Shown: in pieces, positions 26,417-36,286 of the stretch
Position numbering within the stretch: the first letter of the stretch is position 1
Layout of the letters: every line of letters begins with the position of its first letter
From: Desulfobacterales bacterium
Lineage (GTDB): Bacteria; Desulfobacterota; Desulfobacteria; Desulfobacterales; JAFDDL01
Direction: 5' to 3'
Length of the DNA: 64,000 nt
Assembly (NCBI GenBank): GCA_034003325.1
Contig: JAVEYW010000014.1
Coordinates: forward strand, 62,001 to 126,000
Translations under genes and position numbers: made by a program
Notes under the pieces: generated by a model
Seen by the model: only the letters and a program-made list of their open reading frames with translations
The model's database searches: none
Told to the model about the DNA's origin: nothing

Positions 26417-26604
26417 GTTAATTGATGAAGATCTAAACCGGATATTTCGATTATGCAATGCTTTTGATACCGGTATGGCATGTCCATCGGGAATACAGCG
26501 GCATCTGCGGTGCCGTGGAAGAGTGAGCGCGACTTGCGAAAGAGATCGGCGATCCCCCAGAATCCGCCCGGTTATCAAGCACATTATCCTTGAAAATAAA
26601 ATAG

Positions 26605-29600
26605 TTGTATTATAGGGTGAATTCGCTCAAGGAACGCGGGATTCCGGTAACCCTATATAAAACCTTGGCGGAAAGACGCGCTTTGCATTCAGCAGGAAAA
26701 AGCCCCCCTCCATTCCATGACGAATCCGCCCATTCCACAGAGAAGACGGCCATTGATCGATTGCTCTCGCGATTGCTGGCGTTCGATATTGAAGTCACCA
26801 AAACAGGCGCACTCCGGCATCTCGGCGCCGCTTTTCAGGACAAAACCTTCGAGTGGACCGGCGAAAAGGCGGTACGGTCGGCGCTGTTGAATCTCGACGA
26901 CTTCGGCGCCGATGCGCGATATGTATTGGGCCATAATATCTTCAGCCACGATCTCCCCTTTCTTGCGGGCATGGCCCCTGAGCTTAAGATGTTAAGCCTT
27001 CCGATCATCGACACACTGTATCTTTCCCCCCTCGCCTTTCCCCAAAATCCCTATCACCGGCTAATCAAGGACTATAAGCTCGTTCGATCGTCCCTCAGTG
27101 ATCCGCTGGAAGATGTCCGGTTGGCCTTGTCGGTCTTTCGGGAACAGTGGGAAAGCTTTGCGCAGCAATCTGAAAATTGCCCGGAGCTTCTCTCCTTTTA
27201 CCGGTTTTGTTTCCAGGAAAGCCGATTCGGCGGGTTTTCCGGGCAAGGCCTGTCCGAAGTCTTTCGATTGCTAGGAGCAAAACCGCTTTCCGATGCTCGT
27301 GAATTTGAAGAAATCTTCAAGCGCCTGGCGGGAAAAATCGTCTGCCACCAGGCGATCGGGGCCGTCCTGGCCGGCATCCTTACGACGCCTGCGCTCGCTC
27401 CAGTGGCGGCCTTCAGCCTCGCATGGCTTCGCGTGGCCGGCGCCAACTCGGTGCTGCCGCCCTGGGTGAGGCACCAGTTTCCGGCCGTGGTACCGTTTCT
27501 GAAAAAATTGCGCGATATTCCCTGTGGCGATCCAACCTGCCCCTATTGCAACGAGACGCATGATCCGGATGCGCAATTAAACCGCTTTTTCGGCTTTGAT
27601 CAATTCCGTCCGGAGCCCGAAACCGGAGATGGCCAAAGTCTTCAACGGGCCGTGGTGCTGACCGGATTGCAGGATACACCGCTGTTGGCGATTTTGCCGA
27701 CCGGCGGGGGAAAGTCCTTGTGCTATCAGTTGCCGGCACTTGTTCGGCATCTTCGACGGGGCCTTCTGACCGTTGTTATCTCTCCCTTGCAGGCCCTCAT
27801 GAAGGATCAGATCGATAACCTCGTCCGAATGACGGGCACCCCCTTTGCCGCCGCGATTTACGGGCTGCTGACGCCGCCCGAGCGGGGAGAGGTCATGGAG
27901 CGCGTCCGCATGGGAGACGTCGCGATTTTGTATCTCTCCCCGGAGCAATTGCGGGGATCTTCGATTCGAAAGATGCTCGAACAGCGCGAAATCGGATGCT
28001 GGGTCTTTGACGAGGCCCATTGCCTCTCCAAGTGGGGACACGATTTCAGGCCCGATTATCTCTATGCGGCCCGGTTTATCCGGGAATTTGCCGAAGCGCA
28101 ACAGCTGCCGCTGCCGCCGATCGCCTGCTATACCGCAACCGCCAAACCCGATGTGATTGAAGAGATCACCGCTTATTTCCAATCCGAGCTGCATCAGCGT
28201 CTGCTCCTTTTTGCAGGAGGTGTCGAACGGCCGAACCTGAGCTTTGATATCCTGCCGGTGAGCGCACCGCAAAAACCCGAGCACGCCTTTGATCTGCTTT
28301 GCCGCCACATCGGCGGGCACCCCCCGGGATGCGCCATTGTCTATGCGGCAAAACGAAGAACTACGGAAGAGATAAGGGACTATTTGATTCATCGGGGGTT
28401 GAGCGCCGAAGCCTTTCATGCGGGACTCGATGCCAATGAAAAACGGCGGATCATGGATGAATTTGCGGCCGGCCGAATTCCGGTGATCTGCGCCACCAAC
28501 GCCTTTGGCATGGGCATCGACAAAAACGATATTCGGCTTGTCCTGCATTACGACATCCCAGGGTCCCTTGAAAATTACCTCCAGGAGGCGGGCCGCGCCG
28601 GCCGGGATTTAAAGCCCGCCCATTGTATTCTTCTCTATGATCCCGAGGACGCGGAAGCGCAGTTTAAGCTCGGGGCCGTTTCGGAGATCAGCAAGGAAGA
28701 GATTCAGCGGATTCTTCGCTGTCTCAAACGCGGCAAACGAAACCGGGAAAACGACATTGTCATCACGACCCAGGAGTTGTTGCGCGACGAAGAACTCTCC
28801 GAAGTATTTGAAAAATCGGACCCCGTCACCGACACGAAAATCAAAACGGCCGTATCTTGGCTTGAGCGCGCCGGCTTCCTTCAACGAAACCAGAATCTCA
28901 CGCAGGTGTTTCAGGGAAAACCGATCGTCAAAACCCTTGCAGAGGCCGAGACGATCATCAACCGGCTGAAGATATCCCCGCTCGTTCGGAAATTATGGCG
29001 CGGCATCCTCGGGCAGCTCTTTAACGCACCGGGCGACCGGGGACTCAGCGCCGATGATATCGCCGAATCTCTTTTTTCATCGGTGGACGAAATGAAGCTT
29101 CTGGAACGACAATTCGGGCTTACCCCCTCGCAGATCGTCATCCAGGCGATGCACGAGATGGCAGAGGCCCGCCTTCTCGATAAGGGAATGATGCTGACCG
29201 CTTTTTTGCGATACCGGGGAAAAAATAACGCCCTCAAGCTCTTCGACTACGTTGTGAATCTGGAAGAGCGGTTTTTAAAGCTCCTCGGCGAGGAAGCGCC
29301 GGACGCGGACACGGGCACCTGGGTGGATCTCGATATCAACGCCGCAAACCAGCGCCTGCAGGCAGACGGGGATACCAGCAACCCCGTCACCTTGCGAGCG
29401 CTTATAAAGGGTCTGGTCTTCGACGGCAAGGGGCTGGCCGGCTCCCACGGATCGATCGAGTTGAAACATGTGGACCGGAACCGCTATCGCGTATCGCTTC
29501 AACGGAACTGGATTGCCCTTCGGGAAACCGCAGCCTTACGCCGGAACGTCGCCCGCGTCCTGCTGCTGCATCTCTTGGCCAAGGCCAAAAAGGCTTCACC

Positions 29601-32001
29601 GGAGGGGACGGCGGAATCACCCACCGAGGCCTTGGTGGAATTCGGCACCAACGAGCTTAGCGATGCCATCCGCCACGATCTTTTGCTGCACGCCAAGGTG
29701 CAAAAGCCGCTCGCGGCCATCGACCGGGCCCTCATGTTCCTGCACGAGCATAAGATCATCGCACTTCAAAGCGGTTTGGCCGTCTTCCGGCAGGCCTTGA
29801 CCATCCGGTTAAATCCGAAAGATGCCAAACGGCAATACACCGTTGGGGATTATAAACCCCTTGCTGTGCATTATCGGGAGCGCCGCTTCCAGGTGCACGT
29901 GATCATGGAATACGCGACCCTTGCGATGGATAAGATCGCCCGGGCCCTAACGCTCGTGCTCGATTATTTCGCGCTGCCCCGCGAGCACTTTGTTAAAAAA
30001 TACTTTTCCGATCGGGAAGAGATTCTTCAGCGTGCCACCGGTATCGAGTCCTATCGCCGGATCGTCGAAAGCCTTCGCAATCCGATCCAGATCGAAATCG
30101 TCGGCAGCCCGGTTCATGCCAACCGGCTGATTCTCGCCGGACCGGGCGCCGGTAAAACCCGCGTGGTGGTCCACCGGTGCGCGTATCTGTTGCGGGTGGA
30201 ACGCATCCCCGCCAACCGGATTCTTGTGATATGCTTTAACCACAGCGCCGCCGTATCGCTTCGAAAACGCTTGAAAGATCTGGTCGGTCCGGATGCCCTC
30301 GGCGTCACCGTTGCCACCTATCACGGCGCCGCCATGCGGCTTGCGGGCATTTCTCCCCGGGAACTCATGGAGGCGCGGGGAACCGAGGGGATCGATTTCG
30401 ACGGCCTCATCGCCGATGCCGTCTCCCTCCTCAAGGGTGAAAAGGAGATTCCGGGGATGTCGGCCGATGAGTTGCGCGATCAGCTCCTTCAAGGCTTCAG
30501 CCACATCCTCGTCGATGAGTACCAGGATATCGACACGGATCAGTACGAGCTGGTCTCGGCCATTGCCGGGCGGACCCTTTCAGAGGGCGAAGGAAAACTT
30601 TCGATCCTTGCGGTCGGGGACGACGATCAGAGCATCTACGGCTTCAGGGGGGCCAATGTCGAATTTTTAAAGCGCTTTCAGGAAGATTACAAGGCCCGGC
30701 CCGTGTACATGGTCGAAAACTATCGCGCCACCGATCATATCATTCAAGCCGCAAATAACCTGATACGGCATAACCGGGACCGCTTGAAGGGGGACCACCC
30801 CATTCGGGTCAACCGTGAAAGAAGCGCCGATCCGGCCGGCGGCCCCTGGGAACAATTGGATCCGCTAGGCCAAGGCCGCGTCCAGGTCCTCACCGTAAAA
30901 GACCGCGCCCATCAGGCAGCCGCCGTTTTTAACGAGATAAGCCGCCTCAAATCCCTTGATCCCGGTCCGGACTGGAGCGCCGTTGCCGTTCTCGCCCGCA
31001 CCCACGATGCGCTCCATCCGCTGCGATCCGTTTTCGAGGAAAGGGGAATACCCGTTCAACGCAGTCTCACGACAGGTCTTCCCCTGCACCGCATTCGCGA
31101 GGTGCATCGCTTTTTGACCGATCTAAAGGCAATTGAAACCGAAATTCGAAGCGCTTCTCAGCTTGAGAACCTCCTTCCCCCCTCCCCTTCCGAAGGCGGC
31201 GAAACGCCCTGGTATCAATTGCTGAGCGATCTTTGGACCGCTTACCGGGAAGAAACCGCCGATACCCGGTTGCCGGTCGGCTTTTTGATCGATCGGCTCT
31301 ACGAGGGCCTGGCGGATCAGCGTCGCGAAAAAACGCTCGGGCGGGGCGTTTTTTTAAACACCGTGCATGGCGCAAAAGGCCTTGAGTTCGACCACGTCTT
31401 CATCCTTGACGGCGACTGGCATTTACCAAAGGCTATCGACAAACAGGAGGAAGAGCGAAGACTCTTATACGTCGGTATGACACGGGCCAGGTCCTCCCTG
31501 TGCCTCCTGGAGATGGAAGAGCGAAGAAACCCCTTTATCCGCGAACTGACCGGAAACGCCATTCTAAGACGCCGCGGCGCAACCGACGGGCAGCTTCCCG
31601 CCGACATATTAAATCGCCGCTATGCGATGATAGGCTTAAAAGATATCTACCTCGGCTACGCCGGCGGCTTTGACCCGGACCATCCGATTCACCCGAAATT
31701 AACCGCGCTTTCCTGCGGGGACCCGGTAACTTTGGTGGCCAACGGGACTTATATTGATGTCTGCGCTTCCGACGGGGTGCGGATCGCGCGGCTGTCAAAG
31801 GAGGGAAAGCGCCTCTGGGCGGATCGGCTCGGGGACATCGAAGCAGGAAGAATTCTTGGGATGCTGTACTGGGCCGCTAAAGACAGTGATCCGCTTTATA
31901 AAGACCGCTTTAAGGCCGACTCCTGGGAAGTGCCGCTGATCGAGGTGGTTTTGAAGGGGGCGTCCTGTTCGGCAATCAACCGCTTATGGCAACTGCTTTG
32001 A
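26605..32001 (+). CDS. Exonuclease-RecQ-UvrD three-domain helicase fusion
   Basis: This is a 1798-residue DNA-processing protein. Residues about 58-175 look like a DEDD 3'-5' exonuclease (D61/E63 in AFDIEV, H110/D116 in GHNIFSHD, D136, D166 or D170). C307, C312, C315 and H319 form a possible zinc cluster. An SF2 RecQ helicase follows (LPTGGGKS at 364-371, DEAH at 469-472, HDFRP, QEAGRAGRD near 660), then a winged-helix-like middle. An SF1 UvrD/Rep helicase is at the end (GPGAGKT 1179-1185, DEYQD 1304-1308, GDDDQ 1338-1342, VHGAKGLE near 1587). The start is TTG 26605, or GTG 26617. I know no characterised homolog; a repair or anti-phage role is possible. Confidence 0.9.
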   Translation: MYYRVNSLKERGIPVTLYKTLAERRALHSAGKSPPPFHDESAHSTEKTAIDRLLSRLLAFDIEVTKTGALRHLGAAFQDKTFEWTGEKAVRSALLNLDDFGADARYVLGHNIFSHDLPFLAGMAPELKMLSLPIIDTLYLSPLAFPQNPYHRLIKDYKLVRSSLSDPLEDVRLALSVFREQWESFAQQSENCPELLSFYRFCFQESRFGGFSGQGLSEVFRLLGAKPLSDAREFEEIFKRLAGKIVCHQAIGAVLAGILTTPALAPVAAFSLAWLRVAGANSVLPPWVRHQFPAVVPFLKKLRDIPCGDPTCPYCNETHDPDAQLNRFFGFDQFRPEPETGDGQSLQRAVVLTGLQDTPLLAILPTGGGKSLCYQLPALVRHLRRGLLTVVISPLQALMKDQIDNLVRMTGTPFAAAIYGLLTPPERGEVMERVRMGDVAILYLSPEQLRGSSIRKMLEQREIGCWVFDEAHCLSKWGHDFRPDYLYAARFIREFAEAQQLPLPPIACYTATAKPDVIEEITAYFQSELHQRLLLFAGGVERPNLSFDILPVSAPQKPEHAFDLLCRHIGGHPPGCAIVYAAKRRTTEEIRDYLIHRGLSAEAFHAGLDANEKRRIMDEFAAGRIPVICATNAFGMGIDKNDIRLVLHYDIPGSLENYLQEAGRAGRDLKPAHCILLYDPEDAEAQFKLGAVSEISKEEIQRILRCLKRGKRNRENDIVITTQELLRDEELSEVFEKSDPVTDTKIKTAVSWLERAGFLQRNQNLTQVFQGKPIVKTLAEAETIINRLKISPLVRKLWRGILGQLFNAPGDRGLSADDIAESLFSSVDEMKLLERQFGLTPSQIVIQAMHEMAEARLLDKGMMLTAFLRYRGKNNALKLFDYVVNLEERFLKLLGEEAPDADTGTWVDLDINAANQRLQADGDTSNPVTLRALIKGLVFDGKGLAGSHGSIELKHVDRNRYRVSLQRNWIALRETAALRRNVARVLLLHLLAKAKKASPEGTAESPTEALVEFGTNELSDAIRHDLLLHAKVQKPLAAIDRALMFLHEHKIIALQSGLAVFRQALTIRLNPKDAKRQYTVGDYKPLAVHYRERRFQVHVIMEYATLAMDKIARALTLVLDYFALPREHFVKKYFSDREEILQRATGIESYRRIVESLRNPIQIEIVGSPVHANRLILAGPGAGKTRVVVHRCAYLLRVERIPANRILVICFNHSAAVSLRKRLKDLVGPDALGVTVATYHGAAMRLAGISPRELMEARGTEGIDFDGLIADAVSLLKGEKEIPGMSADELRDQLLQGFSHILVDEYQDIDTDQYELVSAIAGRTLSEGEGKLSILAVGDDDQSIYGFRGANVEFLKRFQEDYKARPVYMVENYRATDHIIQAANNLIRHNRDRLKGDHPIRVNRERSADPAGGPWEQLDPLGQGRVQVLTVKDRAHQAAAVFNEISRLKSLDPGPDWSAVAVLARTHDALHPLRSVFEERGIPVQRSLTTGLPLHRIREVHRFLTDLKAIETEIRSASQLENLLPPSPSEGGETPWYQLLSDLWTAYREETADTRLPVGFLIDRLYEGLADQRREKTLGRGVFLNTVHGAKGLEFDHVFILDGDWHLPKAIDKQEEERRLLYVGMTRARSSLCLLEMEERRNPFIRELTGNAILRRRGATDGQLPADILNRRYAMIGLKDIYLGYAGGFDPDHPIHPKLTALSCGDPVTLVANGTYIDVCASDGVRIARLSKEGKRLWADRLGDIEAGRILGMLYWAAKDSDPLYKDRFKADSWEVPLIEVVLKGASCSAINRLWQLL

Positions 32002-32788
32002 AAAAGGTATAGCAGAAGACACCGTCCGGTGCGGTGGTTCGGTAAAGGTCCTGAATGCCGCTATCGAAAGTTAGCGGGTCGGTTATTCCGGCGTTGAGCG
32101 CAGCGTCACGGACGCCCTCAATCATGGCGGTAAATGTCTTTTTCGTAAACCCTTCGACCAGTTCAGGCCGGCTGGCATCCACATAGACCATTCGAGGGGA
32201 AACTCGTATGTTTTCATACCCGGCCTGACTCAGAAGCGGGTACAATTCTCTGCCGATTTGGGCATTGCCTCCTGAACGCCGTTGCAACTCGACCTGGCAA
32301 TGAATAGCCTTATGCGCCAGCGCGCTATCCGGATAAAAATAGGTTGATCCGTGATCGCCTTCTATCACGGTGATTGTTCCACCCGCTTTTAGATATTTTT
32401 TCAGTATGCTTAATGCGTCAACAGGCCGAGGTAAATGTTCCAGCACGAAACAGACGAAAATATGGTCGAAGGATTCCGGCTCAAAGGATAAATGAAAAAT
32501 GTCGCCCTGATGGAATGTTACATGGGTGATTCCGGCTGCCTCGGCCTTGCCTCTGGCAACGGTTACGGAATTTTCTGAAATATCGATGGCGGTGATGATT
32601 GCTTCCGGGCTATTGCCGGCAAGGGTCACCGTCTGAGCCCCGACGCCGCAGCCTGCTTCCAACACCTTGCTTCCGGCAGGATAAACGGTGTCTGAATGCA
32701 GCAATTCGACAAGCGTAGACGCTTGATCCTGAAGCCGGATGGTTTCTCTGATATCGTAGCCGTGAACATAGGAGGGTTTCAAATTCAT
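31976..32788 (-). CDS. Class I SAM-dependent methyltransferase
   Basis: This is a soluble methyltransferase of about 270 residues. The SAM-binding motif is VLEAGCGVGAQTVTLA, followed by AIDISENSV and then FVCFVLEHLPRP. The substrate is not recognisable; a small molecule or quinone-type acceptor would be typical for this superfamily. ATG 32788 is close to an AGAAGG, and TTG 32782 six bases further has better spacing, so the exact start is uncertain. It follows the O-methyltransferase gene by 32 bases. Its end overlaps the helicase gene end by 26 bases on the opposite strand. Confidence 0.8.
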   Translation of the reverse strand: MNLKPSYVHGYDIRETIRLQDQASTLVELLHSDTVYPAGSKVLEAGCGVGAQTVTLAGNSPEAIITAIDISENSVTVARGKAEAAGITHVTFHQGDIFHLSFEPESFDHIFVCFVLEHLPRPVDALSILKKYLKAGGTITVIEGDHGSTYFYPDSALAHKAIHCQVELQRRSGGNAQIGRELYPLLSQAGYENIRVSPRMVYVDASRPELVEGFTKKTFTAMIEGVRDAALNAGITDPLTFDSGIQDLYRTTAPDGVFCYTFFKAVAISG

Positions 32789-32820
32789 CCTTCTATCGGG
32801 AAGTGTGATGTGTATTTCCG

Positions 32821-33435
32821 TCACACCCGGGTCGCCAAACACAGCCCGTCCAGCTCCGGAGAGTGCAGGGGCAAAAAGGAAAACAGATTGACCGCTCGCC
32901 ATTCGGGATGGTTAAAAATGCCGCGGTTGAAGGAATCCGCATCCTTAAACCCCACATTATCGGCCACCAGCAATCCGCCGGGCTTGAGCAGCCGATGGCA
33001 GTCCGAAAGGACACGGACATAATCTTCTTTTTCGATATCCATGAAAATCATATCGACATACGGGTCCAGGACGCTCAGTTCCGTTACCGCGTCGGTCAAA
33101 CGGACCGTTATGATGCCGTCATAGCCGGCCGCCGCGATGTTTTCCCGCGCCCGTTCGGCAAAAACCGGATCATTTTCCATCGTCACGATGCGCCCTTTGG
33201 ACCCGTTCAGGGCTTCGGCCATGTAAATCGCCGAATACCCCGTTGCACATCCCAACTCGAGAATCCGTTCGGCACCCGTCACGCGGGCAAGAATATTCAA
33301 CAGCGCACCCACCACCGGCCCGATGATGGGAATGTCTTCCGAAACAGCTTCTTTCTCCAGCCGTTTTAGCAACGCGGATCTCTCAGGAACAAATTGTCTG
33401 AAATAGTCATAAGGGTTGGGGACGATTTCGGACAT
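32821..33435 (-). CDS. O-methyltransferase (CCoAOMT-like)
   Basis: This SAM-dependent O-methyltransferase of the caffeoyl-CoA/catechol type has 204 residues. The motifs ILELGCATGYSAIYMAEAL, TMENDPVFAERARENI and IFMDIEKEDYVRVL are present, the last containing the metal-binding acidic residues of the family. The C-terminal lid region is short. The acceptor is unknown. It sits between alaS and the other methyltransferase on the minus strand, with 59 bases to the alaS stop, and may be in the recA-alaS transcript. Confidence 0.85.
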   Translation of the reverse strand: MSEIVPNPYDYFRQFVPERSALLKRLEKEAVSEDIPIIGPVVGALLNILARVTGAERILELGCATGYSAIYMAEALNGSKGRIVTMENDPVFAERARENIAAAGYDGIITVRLTDAVTELSVLDPYVDMIFMDIEKEDYVRVLSDCHRLLKPGGLLVADNVGFKDADSFNRGIFNHPEWRAVNLFSFLPLHSPELDGLCLATRV

Positions 33436-33494
33436 GGCTGCGACCTTTCAGAAGTTGCGGGTGAAAAAATAAAACCGGCCGTCTCGAAAATGGG

Positions 33495-36122
33495 TTACCG
33501 GTTTTTCACCAGCTCACCGACGATTGCCAGGGCGTCATCGAGCTTCTCGGGCTTTGTGCCGCCGGCCTGGGCCATGTCGGGCCGTCCGCCGCCGCCACCG
33601 CCGACCACAGCGGCCACTTCCTTGATGATCTTTCCGGCATGGAGTTTTCCGGCCATGTCCTTGGTCACGACCGCCACCAGCAGAACCTTGTCTTCCGCAA
33701 CGCTGCCCAGCACCACCAGGCCGGACTGAATCTTGTCCTTGAACTTATCGGCCAGATCACGAAGGGCGGCCGGGTTGTCCACAGCCACCTTTTTGGCCAC
33801 CACCTTGATGTCTTCGACCGTGATGAAGTCTTCGGATACGTCTTCCACGTCCCGGCCGGCGATGTCGGCTTTAAGCTGAGTAATTTCTTTTTCCAGCTCC
33901 TTTTGCCGGCTCAATAGTTTTTCAATCCGTGATGTGAGGTTCTCGGGCTTGTCCTTGAGAGACCGGCTCGCGGCGCGCAAGATGTTTTCTGAAGCCTGCA
34001 CATAGGCCACGGCCGCGGCCCCGGTGACCGCTTCCATGCGCCGGACGCCGGAGGCCACACTGGATTCTCCCAGAATTTTAAACAACCCGATATCACCCGT
34101 GTGCTCGGTGTGCGTGCCGCCGCATAGTTCCCGGCTGAACTCGCTCAAGGAGACCACCCGCACCCGGTCTCCGTATTTTTCCTCGAAAAGAGCGGTTGCG
34201 CCGGATTTCATGGCCTCCTCGGCCCCCATCTCCACGGTGTGGACCGGTGCGTTCTGTCGAATGCGCTCATTGACCAACGATTCAATGGCATCGAGGGTCT
34301 CCGGCTCGATTGGGGAAAAATGAGTAAAATCAAACCGAAGCCGGTCCGGCGCCACCAGGGAACCCGCCTGCTTGACGTGATCGCCGAGCACCTCCCGCAG
34401 CACGGCATGCAGAATGTGCGTGGCCGTGTGGTTTCGGGCCGTATCGCCCCGGACGCTGTTATCCACTTTCAGGCGGATCGAATCCCCCTTTTTGATGCGC
34501 CCGGAGGTCACCGTGGCCTTGTGAAGGATGAGCCCGGTCGGATCCTTGACCGTATCGGTGACGGATAACACGGCACCGGGTGCCGAAATGATACCGGTAT
34601 CTCCCACCTGGCCGCCGGAGGCGCCGTAAAAGGGCGTTATGCGGCTGACGACTTCCAGGTCATTTCCTTCCACCGCCTCGGTAATTTCTTCTCCGTTTTG
34701 AACCAACAGCACGATCTCGGAAACGGCCTCCTGTTGCCGATACCCGACAAATTCCGGGCTGAACCCTTCAGCACTCAATCGTTTATAGGCTTCCCCGGTT
34801 TTTGAAAAGGTGGTAACCGATCGGGACTGGGCGCGCTGGCCCGCCATGGCCGCGTCAAAGCCGGCCTGATCGATTTGAAAGTCTTCATTTCGAATCACGT
34901 CCCTGACGATATCCACGGGAAAGCCAAAGGTGTCATAGAGCTTGAAGATGACCTGGCCCGGAATGGTTTTCTCCCCCCTGGCTTTAAGGTCTTCGATCGT
35001 ATCGTTCAAGAGCCGCAACCCATTGTCCAGCGTTTCGGAAAAGCGAATCTCTTCGTTGCGAAGCACGTTGCTGATAAAGGCCGCGGCATCGGCAAGCTCA
35101 GGATAGGCCGCTTTCATGATATGAATCACTTCGCCCGCGGTTTCATGTAAAAAGGGCTTGGTGAGGCCAATGTGGCGGCCATACCGAATCGCGCGGCGCA
35201 AAATCCGCCGCAACACATAGCCCCTTCCGTCATTGGAGGGCAGCACGCCGTCTCCGATGAGAAAGGCGGCGGCCCGGCTGTGATCGGCAATGACTTTCAT
35301 GGCCACATCCGAAGATGCGGATTCACCGTATGATCGTTCCGAGAGCGCTTCTGTTTTTCGAATGATCGGCAAAATCAGATCGGTTTCATAATTCGTGGCG
35401 GTGTGTTGCGTCACCGAAGCAATGCGCTCCAGGCCCATGCCGGTATCGATGCTGGGCTTCGGCAAGGGGGTCAGGGTACCGTTCGCATCCCGGTTAAACT
35501 GCATGAAGACCAAGTTCCAGATTTCCAGAAACCGGTCGCAGTCGCATCCCACCCGGCAATCGGGCCGGCCGCAGCCGTATTGCTCGCCGCGATCGATATG
35601 AATCTCGGAGCACGGGCCACAAGGCCCTGTATCACCCATGGACCAGAAATTGTCCTTTTCTCCCAGCCGGGTGATTCTATCCGCGGAAACACCGGCCTGC
35701 CGGTGCCAAAGATCATAGGCTTCATCATCGTCCAAATAGACGGATACCCAGAGCTTTTCCTTTGGCAGTTGATAGCCGTTCACCAAAAGATCCCATGCAA
35801 AATCGATAGCATTTTGTTTGAAGTAGTCCCCAAAGGAAAAATTGCCCAGCATCTCAAAAAAGGTGTGATGCCGGGCCGTATAGCCGACGTTCTCCAGATC
35901 GTTGTGCTTGCCGCCTGCCCGAACGCATTTTTGAGAGGTGGCGGCGCGAACATAATCCCGCTTTTCCTCGCCCAGAAAAATCCGTTTAAATTGAACCATA
36001 CCGGCATTGGTGAAAAGAAGGGTCGGATCATCCGCCGGAACCAGCGAGGAGCTGCGGACTATCTGATGTTGGTGCTTTTGAAAATAATCTAAAAATAGCT
36101 TACGAAGCTCGTTTCCCGTCAT
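33495..36122 (-). CDS. alaS: Alanyl-tRNA synthetase
   Basis: This enzyme charges tRNA-Ala, editing Ser and Gly. Its 875 residues are the normal bacterial length. The catalytic domain begins with NELRKLFLDYFQKHQHQIV and FTNAGMVQFKRIFLG, the editing domain has NHTATHILHAVL and CGGTHTEHTG, and the C-terminal C-Ala domain is Gly-rich (VGGGGGGRPDMAQAGG). The gene lies downstream of recA, a common recA-(recX)-alaS order, with a palindromic repeat between them and no recX. Confidence 0.97.
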   Translation of the reverse strand: MTGNELRKLFLDYFQKHQHQIVRSSSLVPADDPTLLFTNAGMVQFKRIFLGEEKRDYVRAATSQKCVRAGGKHNDLENVGYTARHHTFFEMLGNFSFGDYFKQNAIDFAWDLLVNGYQLPKEKLWVSVYLDDDEAYDLWHRQAGVSADRITRLGEKDNFWSMGDTGPCGPCSEIHIDRGEQYGCGRPDCRVGCDCDRFLEIWNLVFMQFNRDANGTLTPLPKPSIDTGMGLERIASVTQHTATNYETDLILPIIRKTEALSERSYGESASSDVAMKVIADHSRAAAFLIGDGVLPSNDGRGYVLRRILRRAIRYGRHIGLTKPFLHETAGEVIHIMKAAYPELADAAAFISNVLRNEEIRFSETLDNGLRLLNDTIEDLKARGEKTIPGQVIFKLYDTFGFPVDIVRDVIRNEDFQIDQAGFDAAMAGQRAQSRSVTTFSKTGEAYKRLSAEGFSPEFVGYRQQEAVSEIVLLVQNGEEITEAVEGNDLEVVSRITPFYGASGGQVGDTGIISAPGAVLSVTDTVKDPTGLILHKATVTSGRIKKGDSIRLKVDNSVRGDTARNHTATHILHAVLREVLGDHVKQAGSLVAPDRLRFDFTHFSPIEPETLDAIESLVNERIRQNAPVHTVEMGAEEAMKSGATALFEEKYGDRVRVVSLSEFSRELCGGTHTEHTGDIGLFKILGESSVASGVRRMEAVTGAAAVAYVQASENILRAASRSLKDKPENLTSRIEKLLSRQKELEKEITQLKADIAGRDVEDVSEDFITVEDIKVVAKKVAVDNPAALRDLADKFKDKIQSGLVVLGSVAEDKVLLVAVVTKDMAGKLHAGKIIKEVAAVVGGGGGGRPDMAQAGGTKPEKLDDALAIVGELVKNR

Positions 36123-36195
36123 GAACCTGCTCCTTATTCAACTCATGCGCTTGCCGCCCTGCCCTTCCGCTTACTCAATTCGGGGGCACAACTCT

Positions 36196-36258
36196 GTAGG
36201 GGCGAACCTATGTGTTCGCCCTCTCGTGATCAGGGCGAACACATAGGTTCGCCCCTAC
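36196..36258. repeat. Perfect 27-bp inverted repeat between recA and alaS
   Basis: Arms starting GTAGGGGCGAACCTATGTG at 36196-36222 and the exact complement at 36232-36258 enclose a 9-base spacer. This GGGGCGAACC-type palindrome resembles REP/MITE-like repeats that are common in intergenic regions of many bacteria. It would form a very strong hairpin in the recA-alaS mRNA and may limit read-through. No T-tract follows. Confidence 0.85.
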
Positions 36259-36286
36259 GGGTTGCGAGCATAGCCATCGTTGGATG

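Noticed and set aside
27577..28548. A 323-codon minus-strand open frame inside the helicase gene
   Set aside because: It runs antisense to conserved RecQ motifs, has no family and reflects codon bias of the sense gene.
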